DNA of 64,000 nucleotides from Pseudovibrio axinellae (GTDB taxonomy: Bacteria > Pseudomonadota > Alphaproteobacteria > Rhizobiales > Stappiaceae). Below, piece after piece: positions 26,492 through 35,250 of this stretch. The position numbers and the translations under genes are program-made. The notes beneath the pieces are model-generated. The model was not told the DNA's origin, ran no database searches, and was given only the letters and a program-made list of their open reading frames with translations. Location of the stretch: the NCBI RefSeq assembly GCF_900110875.1, contig NZ_FOFM01000005.1:124001-188000 (forward strand). Reading direction: 5' to 3'. The first letter of the stretch is position 1. Every line of letters starts with the position of its first letter.

Positions 26492-27340
26492 TTATCCTTG
26501 TTTGTTTTGCGAGGAAAGTTCTTGACCTTGCCCTATCATTTGGTCCATGGCGCGAGCCGGCTGGTCGCAACCAGCTTCTCCTACAATCTTAGCTGGAACA
26601 CCAGCGACTGTAGTGCATGGCTCAACGTCTTTGAGAACGACAGACCCAGCTGCGATCCTGGAGCAATGTCCAATTTCAAGGTTCCCCAAAATCTTGGCAC
26701 CAGCACCAATCAGCACACCCTGACGGATCTTCGGATGACGGTCACCAGTGACCTTGCCCGTACCACCAAGTGTCACACCTTGCAAAATGGAGACATCATC
26801 TTCAATCACAGCAGTTCCACCAACCACGATGCCAGTACCATGATCAAAGAAGACTCCCCGCCCAATTGGAACTTGAGGGTGAATATCCATCTGGAACACT
26901 TCAGAGCTGCGGCTCTGCAGATACAGCGCAAAGTCCTCTCGTCCCTGTTTCCATAACCAATTGGCTAACCGATGGGTCTGCAGCGCATGGAATCCTTTAA
27001 AATAAAGGAGAGGCTCCAAGAGCCGGTCACATACAGGATCACGATCAAAAACAGCACTAAGGTCAACACGCAATGCCTGAACAATATCAGGAGCCTGATC
27101 CAACACATCCAAATATGTCTGACGAATAAGAGAAGAAGAAACAACCACATGACCCAATCGGTCAGCCACACGATGAACAATCGCTTCCTCTAAAGAAGAA
27201 TGGTTCAACACCGTCTCATAAACAAACGACGCAAGCGCAGGTTCAGAGCTGGCCATGGCCTGAGCTTCTGCTTTCACACGATCCCAAACAGGGTCATGAG
27301 AAGCGAACTCTTCCGGGCTACTGGAAGGAATTTGCACCAT
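26492..27340 (-). CDS. cysE: serine O-acetyltransferase
   Basis: A 282-residue cytosolic enzyme that acetylates serine with acetyl-CoA, committing it to cysteine synthesis. The helical N-terminal domain (residues 10-150, with DPVWDRVKAEAQAMASSEPA) precedes the left-handed beta helix containing GRGVFFDHGTGIVVG, the catalytic region DDVSILQGVTLGGTGK, DRHPKIRQGVLIGAGAKILG, and the C-terminal GVPAKIVG. The tail is rich in Q and may carry cysteine feedback. Length is normal. The ATG at 27340 is preceded by AAGGAA. Confidence 0.95.
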   Translation of the reverse strand: MVQIPSSSPEEFASHDPVWDRVKAEAQAMASSEPALASFVYETVLNHSSLEEAIVHRVADRLGHVVVSSSLIRQTYLDVLDQAPDIVQALRVDLSAVFDRDPVCDRLLEPLLYFKGFHALQTHRLANWLWKQGREDFALYLQSRSSEVFQMDIHPQVPIGRGVFFDHGTGIVVGGTAVIEDDVSILQGVTLGGTGKVTGDRHPKIRQGVLIGAGAKILGNLEIGHCSRIAAGSVVLKDVEPCTTVAGVPAKIVGEAGCDQPARAMDQMIGQGQELSSQNKQG

Positions 27341-27545
27341 GAAAGAACGTTCCTTTATAAATAGGACTTATTCAAACCTAAATGGGTGCAGCCCGGCTCA
27401 ATCCAAGCCCCACCCAATGACAATGAATTATCCGCCTATAGTACATCACGCAGTATTGCCATTAGAGAAAACTCGTACCAAACTCCTTACAGGAATTAAA
27501 AGTAGGGACTACGTAAGGCGTTACAGCTAGAAATCTATTCTATTT

Positions 27546-28418
27546 TTAAGCGGCTGCTTGGTACTCTTTTAAGAACGGCATAATCGCGGCCGTGAAAACG
27601 TCATTCACATCCCCTGCCACCATATGACCTGCTTCTTTCACATCTGTGAATGTTGCGTGCGGGACCAGCTCTAGAAATTCATCGACATGGCTCTGTTTCA
27701 CTAACTCAGACGCTGCCCCGCGAACAAGCATGCTCGGTACAGTTAAGTTAGCAGTCGCCTTCAACAGCTCGCCCTGTATTTTGTCCTGCAACTCACCACG
27801 GTCTGCATGGCCATTGATAAACCGAGGATCCCAGTGCCACCGATACCGTCCATCTTCGCGCAGTCGTAGGTTTTTGGAAAGGCCATCCAGCGTCTTGGGA
27901 CGCTTCCGATGCGGCAAATACAAAGCAATCATATCCGCTGCTTCTTCAACACTACCAAACCCGTCTTCTACTTTTTCGGCCATGAACGAGAGAATCTTAT
28001 GAACACCGCTTTCATCCAAACGCGGAGTAACATCCACCAAGATCACACCAGCCAACGCACCGGGGCTCAAAGCGCCCTCTGCCATAATAGAGGCAATCCC
28101 CCCTAAGGAAGCGCCGATTGCTATTGGCTTAATACCAGTTTTCTCATGAATTTGAGCGGCCACAGCTACAACATCTGCACCAAAGTCAGAAAAGAGGTAT
28201 CTGTCCCCATCAACCCACGCACTGTCACCATGCCCACGCATATCCAGGCAAAAAGCCTGCATACCAGCTCCAGCAATCATTTTGGCAGTCTTGCCCCATG
28301 AGTGCCTTGTCTGTCCACCTCCGTGCATCATCATCACGGTTTGGCCCTCTGTACCAAACCGGTCAGCAACAAGGAGGTTTCCGTCAGCTCCGATGAATTC
28401 GTGGGTATCGCTTGTCAT
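27546..28418 (-). CDS. alpha/beta hydrolase
   Basis: A 290-residue alpha/beta-fold hydrolase. Motifs: the HGGGQTRHSW oxyanion loop, DMRGHGDS, the nucleophile elbow IGASLGGIAS with serine, and the terminal histidine in EAGHMVAGD. The middle lid is long. Substrate is unknown; related proteins include esterases and peroxidase-like enzymes. The ATG overlaps the stop codon of the upstream hydrolase gene (ATGA at 28415-28418), and GGAG lies eight bases before it, so the two are translated as a coupled pair. Confidence 0.85.
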   Translation of the reverse strand: MTSDTHEFIGADGNLLVADRFGTEGQTVMMMHGGGQTRHSWGKTAKMIAGAGMQAFCLDMRGHGDSAWVDGDRYLFSDFGADVVAVAAQIHEKTGIKPIAIGASLGGIASIMAEGALSPGALAGVILVDVTPRLDESGVHKILSFMAEKVEDGFGSVEEAADMIALYLPHRKRPKTLDGLSKNLRLREDGRYRWHWDPRFINGHADRGELQDKIQGELLKATANLTVPSMLVRGAASELVKQSHVDEFLELVPHATFTDVKEAGHMVAGDVNDVFTAAIMPFLKEYQAAA

Positions 28419-29167
28419 GTAAATTGCTCCAGAAACTCTAATAAGCCTTCTTTGAAAACCTTGTCGCCAACTGCCGTCATATGGTCCCGGTTGGCAATTT
28501 CCAAATACCGGGCGTTAGGCATCAAATCTGTCAGCGCTTGCGGATCTCCCGCAACATCGTCCTTTGTACCAACAGCAACCAACGTTGGTGCGGTAATCGT
28601 AGAAACCATTTCTTCAGAAATTGGCTTTCGCGCGGACTGCATACACGCAGCCAGAGCCTTTCGGTCAGACTTCGTCTGTTCTGCAAACGCACGGAAGGTG
28701 CGCCCTGTCCGATCCGTCACATCAGTGATTTTCTCGGCCAAAAGGCCTTTAACGATTGGCTCCGGGTTTCCAACACCAGAAATCAATCCATACCCCATCC
28801 CACCAAGAGCAAGCGAGCGCACACGGTCCGGTGCTTGCAGGGCACAAAACGCGGAAATACGAGTTCCCATTGAATACCCAAGCAAATCTGCCTGGTCGAT
28901 ATAAAGGTGGTCCAGCAGCCGAAGTGCATCCTCTGCCATTACAGGAGCACCATAGTCCTCTGCATTATAGTATTTGTAGCTCTCGCCATGCCCTCTATTA
29001 TCAATTGCAATAACGCGGCGGCCATCCTTCACCAATAAATCAACCCAACCAGGGTAAACCCAATTGACGAATTTGTTAGATGCAAAGCCATGAATCAGAA
29101 GGATTGGATCACCCTCTCCTTCATCAAGATAAGCGATAGGACGTTCATTATTATTGTATATTGGCAT
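28415..29167 (-). CDS. alpha/beta hydrolase, first of a coupled pair
   Basis: A 250-residue alpha/beta hydrolase. Motifs: LLIHGFASNKFVNWVYPGW, IDNRGHGESYK, the nucleophile LGYSMGTRIS and the terminal NRDHMTAVGD. It is clearly a different subfamily from its downstream neighbour, with which it overlaps by four bases. Two distinct hydrolases made together suggests sequential steps on one substrate, but nothing identifies it. The start is placed at ATG 29167; an in-frame GTG at 29185 is possible, neither having a strong ribosome site. Confidence 0.83.
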   Translation of the reverse strand: MPIYNNNERPIAYLDEGEGDPILLIHGFASNKFVNWVYPGWVDLLVKDGRRVIAIDNRGHGESYKYYNAEDYGAPVMAEDALRLLDHLYIDQADLLGYSMGTRISAFCALQAPDRVRSLALGGMGYGLISGVGNPEPIVKGLLAEKITDVTDRTGRTFRAFAEQTKSDRKALAACMQSARKPISEEMVSTITAPTLVAVGTKDDVAGDPQALTDLMPNARYLEIANRDHMTAVGDKVFKEGLLEFLEQFT

Positions 29168-29457
29168 ATCATCTAACACTGGCACACAGGAAAACTAAGG
29201 ATTTAGGGGAGCGTAATTGTAAGTATCAGGAAAGAAAAGACCAAAGACCTATCAATTTGGATTAGTCCCTTAACTATTGTCATAGACTGAAACAAAAGCG
29301 TTTTTGCGTTAAAAGAGCAATGCTACGGAAAAAACCGCAGTACAGTTGTGGACCGCATAGGTTGTTTAGCAATCATTCGCTTTCAAAACCTGTTTTTTTG
29401 AGCAGAACCATTTTAATGTCATGTACAAATTTTGTTCCTTGGAGCTTGGCGAAACAA

Positions 29458-29703
29458 ATGGCCGATAAAGTCGTACCTCACTTCCACAACAGCAATGGTG
29501 TAGATTCAATCAAAATTGGCGCCAAAGAATTTATGTGCATTGGCGCCAGACCACCATTAGATCACCCGCATGTATTCCTTGATATGGGTGCTGACGATAA
29601 CATCGTCTGTCCGTATTGCTCTACGCTGTACCACCACGATGCAGAACTGGGATCAAAGGAATCCAGCCCTGCTGACTGCGTATGGTCACCTGATGCGGGT
29701 TAA
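29458..29703 (+). CDS. zinc-finger (CHCC type) domain protein
   Basis: An 81-residue protein with a CHCC zinc-binding pattern: C, H and the pair CPYC in EFMCIGARPPLDHPHVFLD and NIVCPYCSTLYHH. This fold is shared with the NDUFS6/13-kDa accessory subunit of complex I in mitochondria and alphaproteobacteria, so a role near complex I is possible, though unproved here. The start MADKVVPHFH at 29458 is preferred over a 46-residue upstream extension that lacks family character. A FAD monooxygenase gene follows. Confidence 0.85.
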   Translation: MADKVVPHFHNSNGVDSIKIGAKEFMCIGARPPLDHPHVFLDMGADDNIVCPYCSTLYHHDAELGSKESSPADCVWSPDAG

Positions 29704-29792
29704 CCCACTCTTCAGATAGTCAACTATGATTAACTCCCCTGCTTTACCTGGGCCGATATGGGTCAGGTAAAGCACGGCAGGCAAGCTGCGTA

Positions 29793-30992
29793 ATGATACC
29801 CAAAAATATCGCTATCACAGGAGCCGGCATTGCCGGACTTACAACTGCTCTATATTTGGCTCGCAAAGGCCACCGTGTTTATTTGTTTGACGCTGCAACG
29901 GAGCTTTCCGAAGTCGGAGCAGGAATTCAGGTAACGCCTAACGCCATAAAGTGCCTACAAGCGCTCGGTTTAGGCCCGGCTCTGATGGCACGCGCAGTCT
30001 CACCATCCAGCATAATTATTCGCTCTGGAAACAATGGTGCCAAGCTGGCGACCGTGCCCTTGGGACGCATTGCCGAAGACCGCTATGGCGCGCCCTATTA
30101 CGTCATTCATCGGGCAGACCTGCAACAGCTTTTGCTGGAAGCGGTATTGGAAACTGCAGAGGTGCAACTTCACCTCAACACGAAAATCGAAGATGCCGAA
30201 ATCACCGATACGGCAGTCAAGCTGATTGGGCCTGACTTTTCTCAGGAACAAGCTGGCCTACCTGAAACCTTTGACCTGTTAATCGGTGCAGATGGTGTGC
30301 GCTCCAACATTCGGCAAAATGCGCTGGGTGGCGCACCTGCAAGGCACACCGGCTTTGTCGCTTACAGAGCGACCGCGAAACCGACATTTGATTTAGAACA
30401 TTTTCTCAGCACATCAGGTCTTTGGCTGGCCCGGAACACCCATCTGGTTCAATACCCGGTGAAGAACGGCAAACTGCTCAATATCGTAGCGGTCACCAAA
30501 GAAAAATGGCAGGAAACAAGCTGGTCACACCCAGTAGAGCGAGATCATGTACGCGGGCATTTCCAAAAATGGGCGCCAGAAGCCCTACGTCTCATTGACC
30601 TGCCTGAAACATGGACGCGCTGGTCGCTATGCCAGGTTGATACGAGACACCCATGGACCAAAGGTCCGGTCACTCTGATCGGTGACGCCGCCCATGCAAT
30701 TCTGCCATTCTCCGCTCAAGGAGCCGCGATGGCGATCGAGGATGCCGCGGTGCTATCCAAAATGGTCGATAAGCACGGCGCAACGCCACTGGCGCTCCAG
30801 TCATATGAAGCTGCCCGCCGACCACGCATCGAAAGGATGAGCAGGCTGGTGAAGCAAAATGACTGGGTCTATCACATGGGCTTCCCTCTTTGCATTGCGC
30901 GAAACATCGTAATGAAATCCAATACACCAAGCCAGCTTTTGGACCGCTTGAATTGGATCTATGAATGGACGCCAGAAGACGACATCGATTAA
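29793..30992 (+). CDS. FAD-dependent aromatic-ring monooxygenase
   Basis: A 399-residue group A flavoprotein monooxygenase. Motifs: the N-terminal GXGXXG (ITGAGIAGLTTALYLARKG), the central DG motif (LLIGADGVRSNIR) and the late GD motif (LIGDAAHAILPFSAQGAAMAIED). It is similar in outline to salicylate hydroxylase, 3-hydroxybenzoate 6-hydroxylase and ubiquinone hydroxylases; the substrate cannot be chosen from sequence alone. The cofactors are FAD and NAD(P)H. It is preceded by the zinc-finger gene and followed by a CinA-type gene; it is not in an aromatic degradation cluster. Confidence 0.87.
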   Translation: MIPKNIAITGAGIAGLTTALYLARKGHRVYLFDAATELSEVGAGIQVTPNAIKCLQALGLGPALMARAVSPSSIIIRSGNNGAKLATVPLGRIAEDRYGAPYYVIHRADLQQLLLEAVLETAEVQLHLNTKIEDAEITDTAVKLIGPDFSQEQAGLPETFDLLIGADGVRSNIRQNALGGAPARHTGFVAYRATAKPTFDLEHFLSTSGLWLARNTHLVQYPVKNGKLLNIVAVTKEKWQETSWSHPVERDHVRGHFQKWAPEALRLIDLPETWTRWSLCQVDTRHPWTKGPVTLIGDAAHAILPFSAQGAAMAIEDAAVLSKMVDKHGATPLALQSYEAARRPRIERMSRLVKQNDWVYHMGFPLCIARNIVMKSNTPSQLLDRLNWIYEWTPEDDID

Positions 30993-31028
30993 CCAAACAA
31001 TTTTAGTTTTCAGGGAATGCAAAAAGTC

Positions 31029-31769
31029 ATGAGCACAACAATTATCACCGCAGGCTATATTGTGATCGGCGACGAGATCCTGTCTGGCCGAACAAAAGAT
31101 AAAAACATTGGCTTTCTGGCATCCTATCTGACTGATCTTGGTATTGATCTGTGTGAAGTGCGCGTTGTTCCTGATGTTGAGCAAAAGATCGTGGAAGCAA
31201 TCAATGCACTTCGCAGCGAATATACCTACGTCTTCACATCTGGCGGCATAGGCCCAACACACGATGACATCACAGCAGACGCTGTCGCAAAAGCCTTTGG
31301 TGTTTCCATCGATCTGGATCCCCGCGCCTATCAGCTTTTGTTAGATTATTATGGCGAAGGGAACTTCAACGTCTCGCGTCAGCGAATGGCCCGCATTCCC
31401 GCTGGCGCAGACCTAATCGAAAACACCGTTTCCATCGCACCTGGTTTCAGGCTGGAGAATGTACACGTCATGGCGGGCGTACCTCAGATCATGCAGGCCA
31501 TGGTTTTAGCAATCACACCTACATTGAAAACCGGCCAGAAGATGCTTTCCGTGACGATTGACGCGCCACTTGCAGAAAGCAGCATCGCAACCGAACTTGG
31601 GAAAATACAGGAAAACTTCCCTCAAACCTCGATTGGCTCATATCCACATTCAAAAGATGGAAAATTTTCCACACAGGTTGTTGTGCGATCTAGGGCAAAT
31701 GATGTACTGGAACAGGCCAGTGAAGCCGTCCGAGCAGCAGTAGAAGCTGCAAAGACAAAATTTCTTTGA
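31029..31769 (+). CDS. CinA-type molybdopterin-binding domain protein
   Basis: A 246-residue protein consisting of the molybdopterin-binding (MoaB/Mog) domain found at the N-terminus of CinA. Motifs: [41 protein letters not shown], and [14 protein letters not shown]. The C-terminal nicotinamide-nucleotide amidohydrolase part of CinA is absent, as in many COG1058 members. Function in the cell is unclear. ATG at 31029 is preferred; a nearby upstream ATG sits too close to AGGGA. It is followed 10 bp later by gpt. Confidence 0.88.
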   Translation: MSTTIITAGYIVIGDEILSGRTKDKNIGFLASYLTDLGIDLCEVRVVPDVEQKIVEAINALRSEYTYVFTSGGIGPTHDDITADAVAKAFGVSIDLDPRAYQLLLDYYGEGNFNVSRQRMARIPAGADLIENTVSIAPGFRLENVHVMAGVPQIMQAMVLAITPTLKTGQKMLSVTIDAPLAESSIATELGKIQENFPQTSIGSYPHSKDGKFSTQVVVRSRANDVLEQASEAVRAAVEAAKTKFL

Positions 31770-31779
31770 AAGAAGACAC

Positions 31780-32283
31780 ATGGATAATCAGCAGCAATCC
31801 AAAGCATTCCCGGTCTCTTGGGACCAATTCCACCGCGATTGCCGTGCCCTCTCTTGGCGCCTCGCCGACAAAGGCGAATTTACAGCGATTGTAGCCATCA
31901 CACGTGGTGGTCTTGTTCCAGCTGGCATTATTGCGCGCGAATTGGGTGTTCGCACCATCGAAACAGTTTGCATTGCGTCCTACCATGATTACGACGATCA
32001 GGGTGAGTTGAAGGTCATCAAGCCAATCGACCCCAAAGTGGTCGGCTCTGAAGGCGGCGAAGGCATTCTCATCATCGACGATTTGGTCGACACCGGTAAG
32101 ACTGCAAGAGTTGTTCGCGAAATGCTGCCAAAAGCACACTTTGCAAGCGTCTATGCAAAGCCAATGGGCCGCGATCTGGCTGATACCATTGTGACCGAAG
32201 TTTCTCAGGACACCTGGGTCTACTTCCCATGGGATCTGAGCATGCAGTTCCAGCCACCTATCTCGAAAGATACCGCAGGCTAA
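31780..32283 (+). CDS. gpt: xanthine phosphoribosyltransferase
   Basis: A 167-residue purine-salvage enzyme joining xanthine or guanine to PRPP. The PRPP-binding motif [17 protein letters not shown] is intact, and [18 protein letters not shown] and the base-binding [12 protein letters not shown] near the C-terminus are typical of bacterial Gpt. It follows the CinA-type gene by 10 bp, a likely operon, and is followed by an intrinsic terminator. Confidence 0.95.
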   Translation: MDNQQQSKAFPVSWDQFHRDCRALSWRLADKGEFTAIVAITRGGLVPAGIIARELGVRTIETVCIASYHDYDDQGELKVIKPIDPKVVGSEGGEGILIIDDLVDTGKTARVVREMLPKAHFASVYAKPMGRDLADTIVTEVSQDTWVYFPWDLSMQFQPPISKDTAG

Positions 32284-32312
32284 TCAACCCTCCGGAATTC
32301 TGCAAAAGAGTT

Positions 32313-32783
32313 TCAAAAGCCTCGGCCTCCCCGCCGGGGCTTTTTAATATTTGGAGAAATAGATCCCCAATATGGCCAACGCCTTCCAACGTATACCGAT
32401 ACTTTCTGCGTGATCCAAAATGCCACTAGAAAGGCCGGTGAATAGACGAACACGACAGTCAGGCCCGCTAGATAAAACATGACAAGTATAGCAAACGGAT
32501 TTACGAACTGAAAAGCTGCTGTATCCATAGAGTTTAAAGTCTCAAAGCTCCAAAAAAACAAGCCCGCTAAAGCAAATGCCCCTAAAGCACCTCGACCAGC
32601 GCACCACCAGCCGACTTTACCAGCTCCGCCCCAGAAATCAGCAAATGGTACGGAACTCAATATAAAACATAAGCCACCGACCCAAAACAAGTTATCATCA
32701 AAGCCTGGCGCAAAACTGCAAAAAGCCACTGTGCACAAGGAAACAGAAATCAGCACAGTTAGGTGTCTCGGAGCAAACTTCAT
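32313..32783 (-). CDS. hypothetical multi-pass membrane protein
   Basis: A 156-residue protein with three to four hydrophobic segments: LTVLISVSLCTVAFCSFA, LFWVGGLCFILSSVPFADFW, GALGAFALAGLFFWSF and PFAILVMFYLAGLTVVFVY. The tail is basic (KKPRRGGRGF) and its codons coincide with the gpt terminator. No family is recognised. It lies 54 bp downstream of sfsA on the same strand and may be its last co-transcribed gene. Reality is supported by the clear membrane pattern, not by homology. Confidence 0.5.
   Translation of the reverse strand: MKFAPRHLTVLISVSLCTVAFCSFAPGFDDNLFWVGGLCFILSSVPFADFWGGAGKVGWWCAGRGALGAFALAGLFFWSFETLNSMDTAAFQFVNPFAILVMFYLAGLTVVFVYSPAFLVAFWITQKVSVYVGRRWPYWGSISPNIKKPRRGGRGF
32318..32345 (+). 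terminator. intrinsic terminator of gpt
   Basis: AGCCTCGGC at 32318-32326 pairs with GCCGGGGCT at 32333-32341 with one G-U pair, followed by a T-run. It overlaps the last codons of a hypothetical minus-strand gene, so the two 3' ends intersect. Confidence 0.9.
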
Positions 32784-32837
32784 ATTACTTTGTAGACCTT
32801 ACTTAACTAAATCCGCAAGCTACACAACGTAGACCTG

Positions 32838-33542
32838 TCAACACCGCACCTCAATAGCCCGGTCCGCGATGATCTCATCAGCACTCAAACGGCACCCAAT
32901 CGCGTAGACCTCAACACCCGCTTTCACAGCCGCATCAAAAGCCTCACCGTATTTCGGATCGATGTCACGGGCCAGGACAAGCGCATCGCAGTCATCACGC
33001 TGGATCAGAAACACCATGGCCGAGCGGTGGCCTTCGCGGACCATGTCAGCTAGTTCATCCAGATGCTTTGCACCACGTGCTGTCACAGCATCAGGAAACT
33101 CGGCAACCCCGCCTTCACGCGCGAGAGTAACGTTCTTCACCTCAACATAGGTACGTGTATCACCCTCACCTTCCAGCAGAAGATCAATGCGGGAGTTCTT
33201 ACCGTACTTCACTTCGCGGCGCAGTTTCTCATAACCCATAAGCTCAGGAATACGGCCTGCTTCAATCGCTTCCTCCACCAGACCATTCGGACGGCTGGTA
33301 TTGATGCCCACCATAGCACCATCAATCTCGAGCAACTCCCAGGAGTACTTCAGCTTACGCTTAGGATCATCATTTGGCGTCAGCCAGACTTTAATGCCCG
33401 GATCTTTCAAGCCCATCATGGAGCCCGAGTTGGCACAGTGTGCTGTGATTTCAGCACCGCCATCATCGAGCGTCACATCAGCTAGAAACCGTTTGTAACG
33501 CTTAATCAGCCGGCCAGTAACCAGCGGTACATCAAATCGCAT
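32838..33542 (-). CDS. sfsA: SfsA family protein (sugar fermentation stimulation homologue)
   Basis: A 234-residue protein of the SfsA family, with an OB-like N-terminal half (LVTGRLIKRYKRFLADV) and a PD-(D/E)XK nuclease-like C-terminal half: SRIDLLLEG, TYVEVKNVTLAREG, FPDAVTARGAKHL and AMVFLIQRDDCDAL. E. coli SfsA binds nucleic acid; the biological role is unsettled. It follows a trkH gene by 23 bp on the same strand, so it may be expressed with potassium transporters. In relatives I remember it beside map, which here is 10 kb away. Confidence 0.93.
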   Translation of the reverse strand: MRFDVPLVTGRLIKRYKRFLADVTLDDGGAEITAHCANSGSMMGLKDPGIKVWLTPNDDPKRKLKYSWELLEIDGAMVGINTSRPNGLVEEAIEAGRIPELMGYEKLRREVKYGKNSRIDLLLEGEGDTRTYVEVKNVTLAREGGVAEFPDAVTARGAKHLDELADMVREGHRSAMVFLIQRDDCDALVLARDIDPKYGEAFDAAVKAGVEVYAIGCRLSADEIIADRAIEVRC

Positions 33543-33565
33543 AGCGACCTTCCAAATTACTCAGA

Positions 33566-35017
33566 TTATTTGGACCAGAAATCAGGATCCAGAAGAATAA
33601 GAACCGTAAACAGCTCAAGGCGTCCCAATAACATCGCAGAGCATAGGATCCACTTTACCGGATCAGGCAGCGGCGCAAAGTTACCAGCAGGTCCAATCAT
33701 CGTCCCAAGGCCCGGCCCAACATTACCAACAGAGGTTGCGGCAGCAGACACGGCGGTCACCAGATCCAGATGGAACAGCGAAAGGATCAGCGTAAGAATG
33801 CCAACTGTACCGATGTAAACCACAAGGAACGCCAGAACAGAGAACGTCAGTTCTGGTGTCAGATGGGTATTCCCGTAGCTCACAGAGATCACACGATTTG
33901 GGCGGACCATTCTGCGCATATGCGCGATCACGGTTCCAAAGAACACAAGGAAGCGGAAGATCTTAATACCGCCGGTCGTTGAGCCGGTACACCCGCCAAC
34001 GAACTTAAGCAGGAACGCAAGACCAATCACCGGCGCACCCCAGGTGGTATAGTCCCCCATGGCATAGCCTGTTCCGGTCACCACGGAAATCACATTAAAC
34101 GTTGCCTGAAGGATCGCATTTCCAAAGCTCTCGGCATTACCAGAAGCCCCCAGATAGATAGTCAGGGCAAGTGAGATAAGGCCCACCATCCAAAGGAACG
34201 CCCGCACCTGCGGATCGCGCCACAGCCGCATCGGCTGACCACGCAGCGCCTGAATAATCAACACAAACGGAAGCGCCCCAACAATCATGAAGACAATAGC
34301 AATCCAGCCCGTTACCGGGTTTGTGAAGAAACCAAACGAGTCATCGTGTGTTGAATAGCCACCCGTCGCAATCGTCGTCAGCCCATGATTGAAGGCATCA
34401 AACATCGTCATCCCGGAAAACCAGTAGAGTATGATGCAAAGGCTGGTCAGCAAAAGGTAGGTCAGGCTGATCAGGCGGATCAGCTCCACAGAACGACTAA
34501 CGATCTTCTCGCTCTGATCAGAGCTTTCTGTTTGAAACAGCTGCATACCGCCAACACGCAGAAATGGCAGCAAAACAATCGCCATAACCACAATGCCAAC
34601 GCCGCCCATCCACTGCATCAAAGAACGCCAGACAAGCAGCCCCGGCGGAAGAGAATCAAGCCCCGTCAGTACCGTAGACCCTGTAGTGGTGAAACCTGAA
34701 ACAGCCTCAAATGCCGCATCAACATAAGCAATTCCGAGCCAGAAGAACGGGAGCGCTCCAAAGGCAGGCAACGAAACCCAGCACAATGAAGTCAGGATAA
34801 AAGTCTGACGCGTATCAAGCCCATCACGCAACGCATCGCCCATAGCAACTATGAGCAGCATCCCAATAAGGCCAGTAATTAAAGCTGAAATAATAAAGGC
34901 TTGCCAGTCAGCATTACGTGACACGACATCCACATAAGCTGGGATGAGCATGGCAGCAGCAAGGCCGACATAAAGGTAACCAAGCACACTTAAAACGGGT
35001 CGTATGGAAACCAACAT
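33566..35017 (-). CDS. trkH: Trk potassium uptake system membrane subunit (first copy)
   Basis: A 483-residue inner-membrane potassium channel-like subunit. All four pore loops of the TrkH/KtrB fold are present, each with its filter glycine: GFTTTGSTVL, ATGGYSTHD, VTGTGYAMGD and SVGNVGPGLG. About ten transmembrane helices are seen. TrkH normally needs the cytosolic regulator TrkA, which is not encoded here. It follows a second trkH copy by 233 bp and precedes sfsA by 23 bp on the same strand. Confidence 0.93.
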   Translation of the reverse strand: MLVSIRPVLSVLGYLYVGLAAAMLIPAYVDVVSRNADWQAFIISALITGLIGMLLIVAMGDALRDGLDTRQTFILTSLCWVSLPAFGALPFFWLGIAYVDAAFEAVSGFTTTGSTVLTGLDSLPPGLLVWRSLMQWMGGVGIVVMAIVLLPFLRVGGMQLFQTESSDQSEKIVSRSVELIRLISLTYLLLTSLCIILYWFSGMTMFDAFNHGLTTIATGGYSTHDDSFGFFTNPVTGWIAIVFMIVGALPFVLIIQALRGQPMRLWRDPQVRAFLWMVGLISLALTIYLGASGNAESFGNAILQATFNVISVVTGTGYAMGDYTTWGAPVIGLAFLLKFVGGCTGSTTGGIKIFRFLVFFGTVIAHMRRMVRPNRVISVSYGNTHLTPELTFSVLAFLVVYIGTVGILTLILSLFHLDLVTAVSAAATSVGNVGPGLGTMIGPAGNFAPLPDPVKWILCSAMLLGRLELFTVLILLDPDFWSK

Positions 35018-35250
35018 CTATACCGCCGACATCAAACCCAAATTTGTCCGCCCGCTAGTCACATATTGTCCCACAACGGACGAGATTAGAACGGCATGCT
35101 CAAAGAAATTCGTGAAGCATTGGTTTAAGACACTTAGTGATATCTGGCAATTGAATTAATTGGGGAACTACCTATTCACACAATAAGAATACCGCCAATT
35201 ACCTTCGAAATCCCCATATAATGTAGCATCACATTTACGCGGACGTTACG

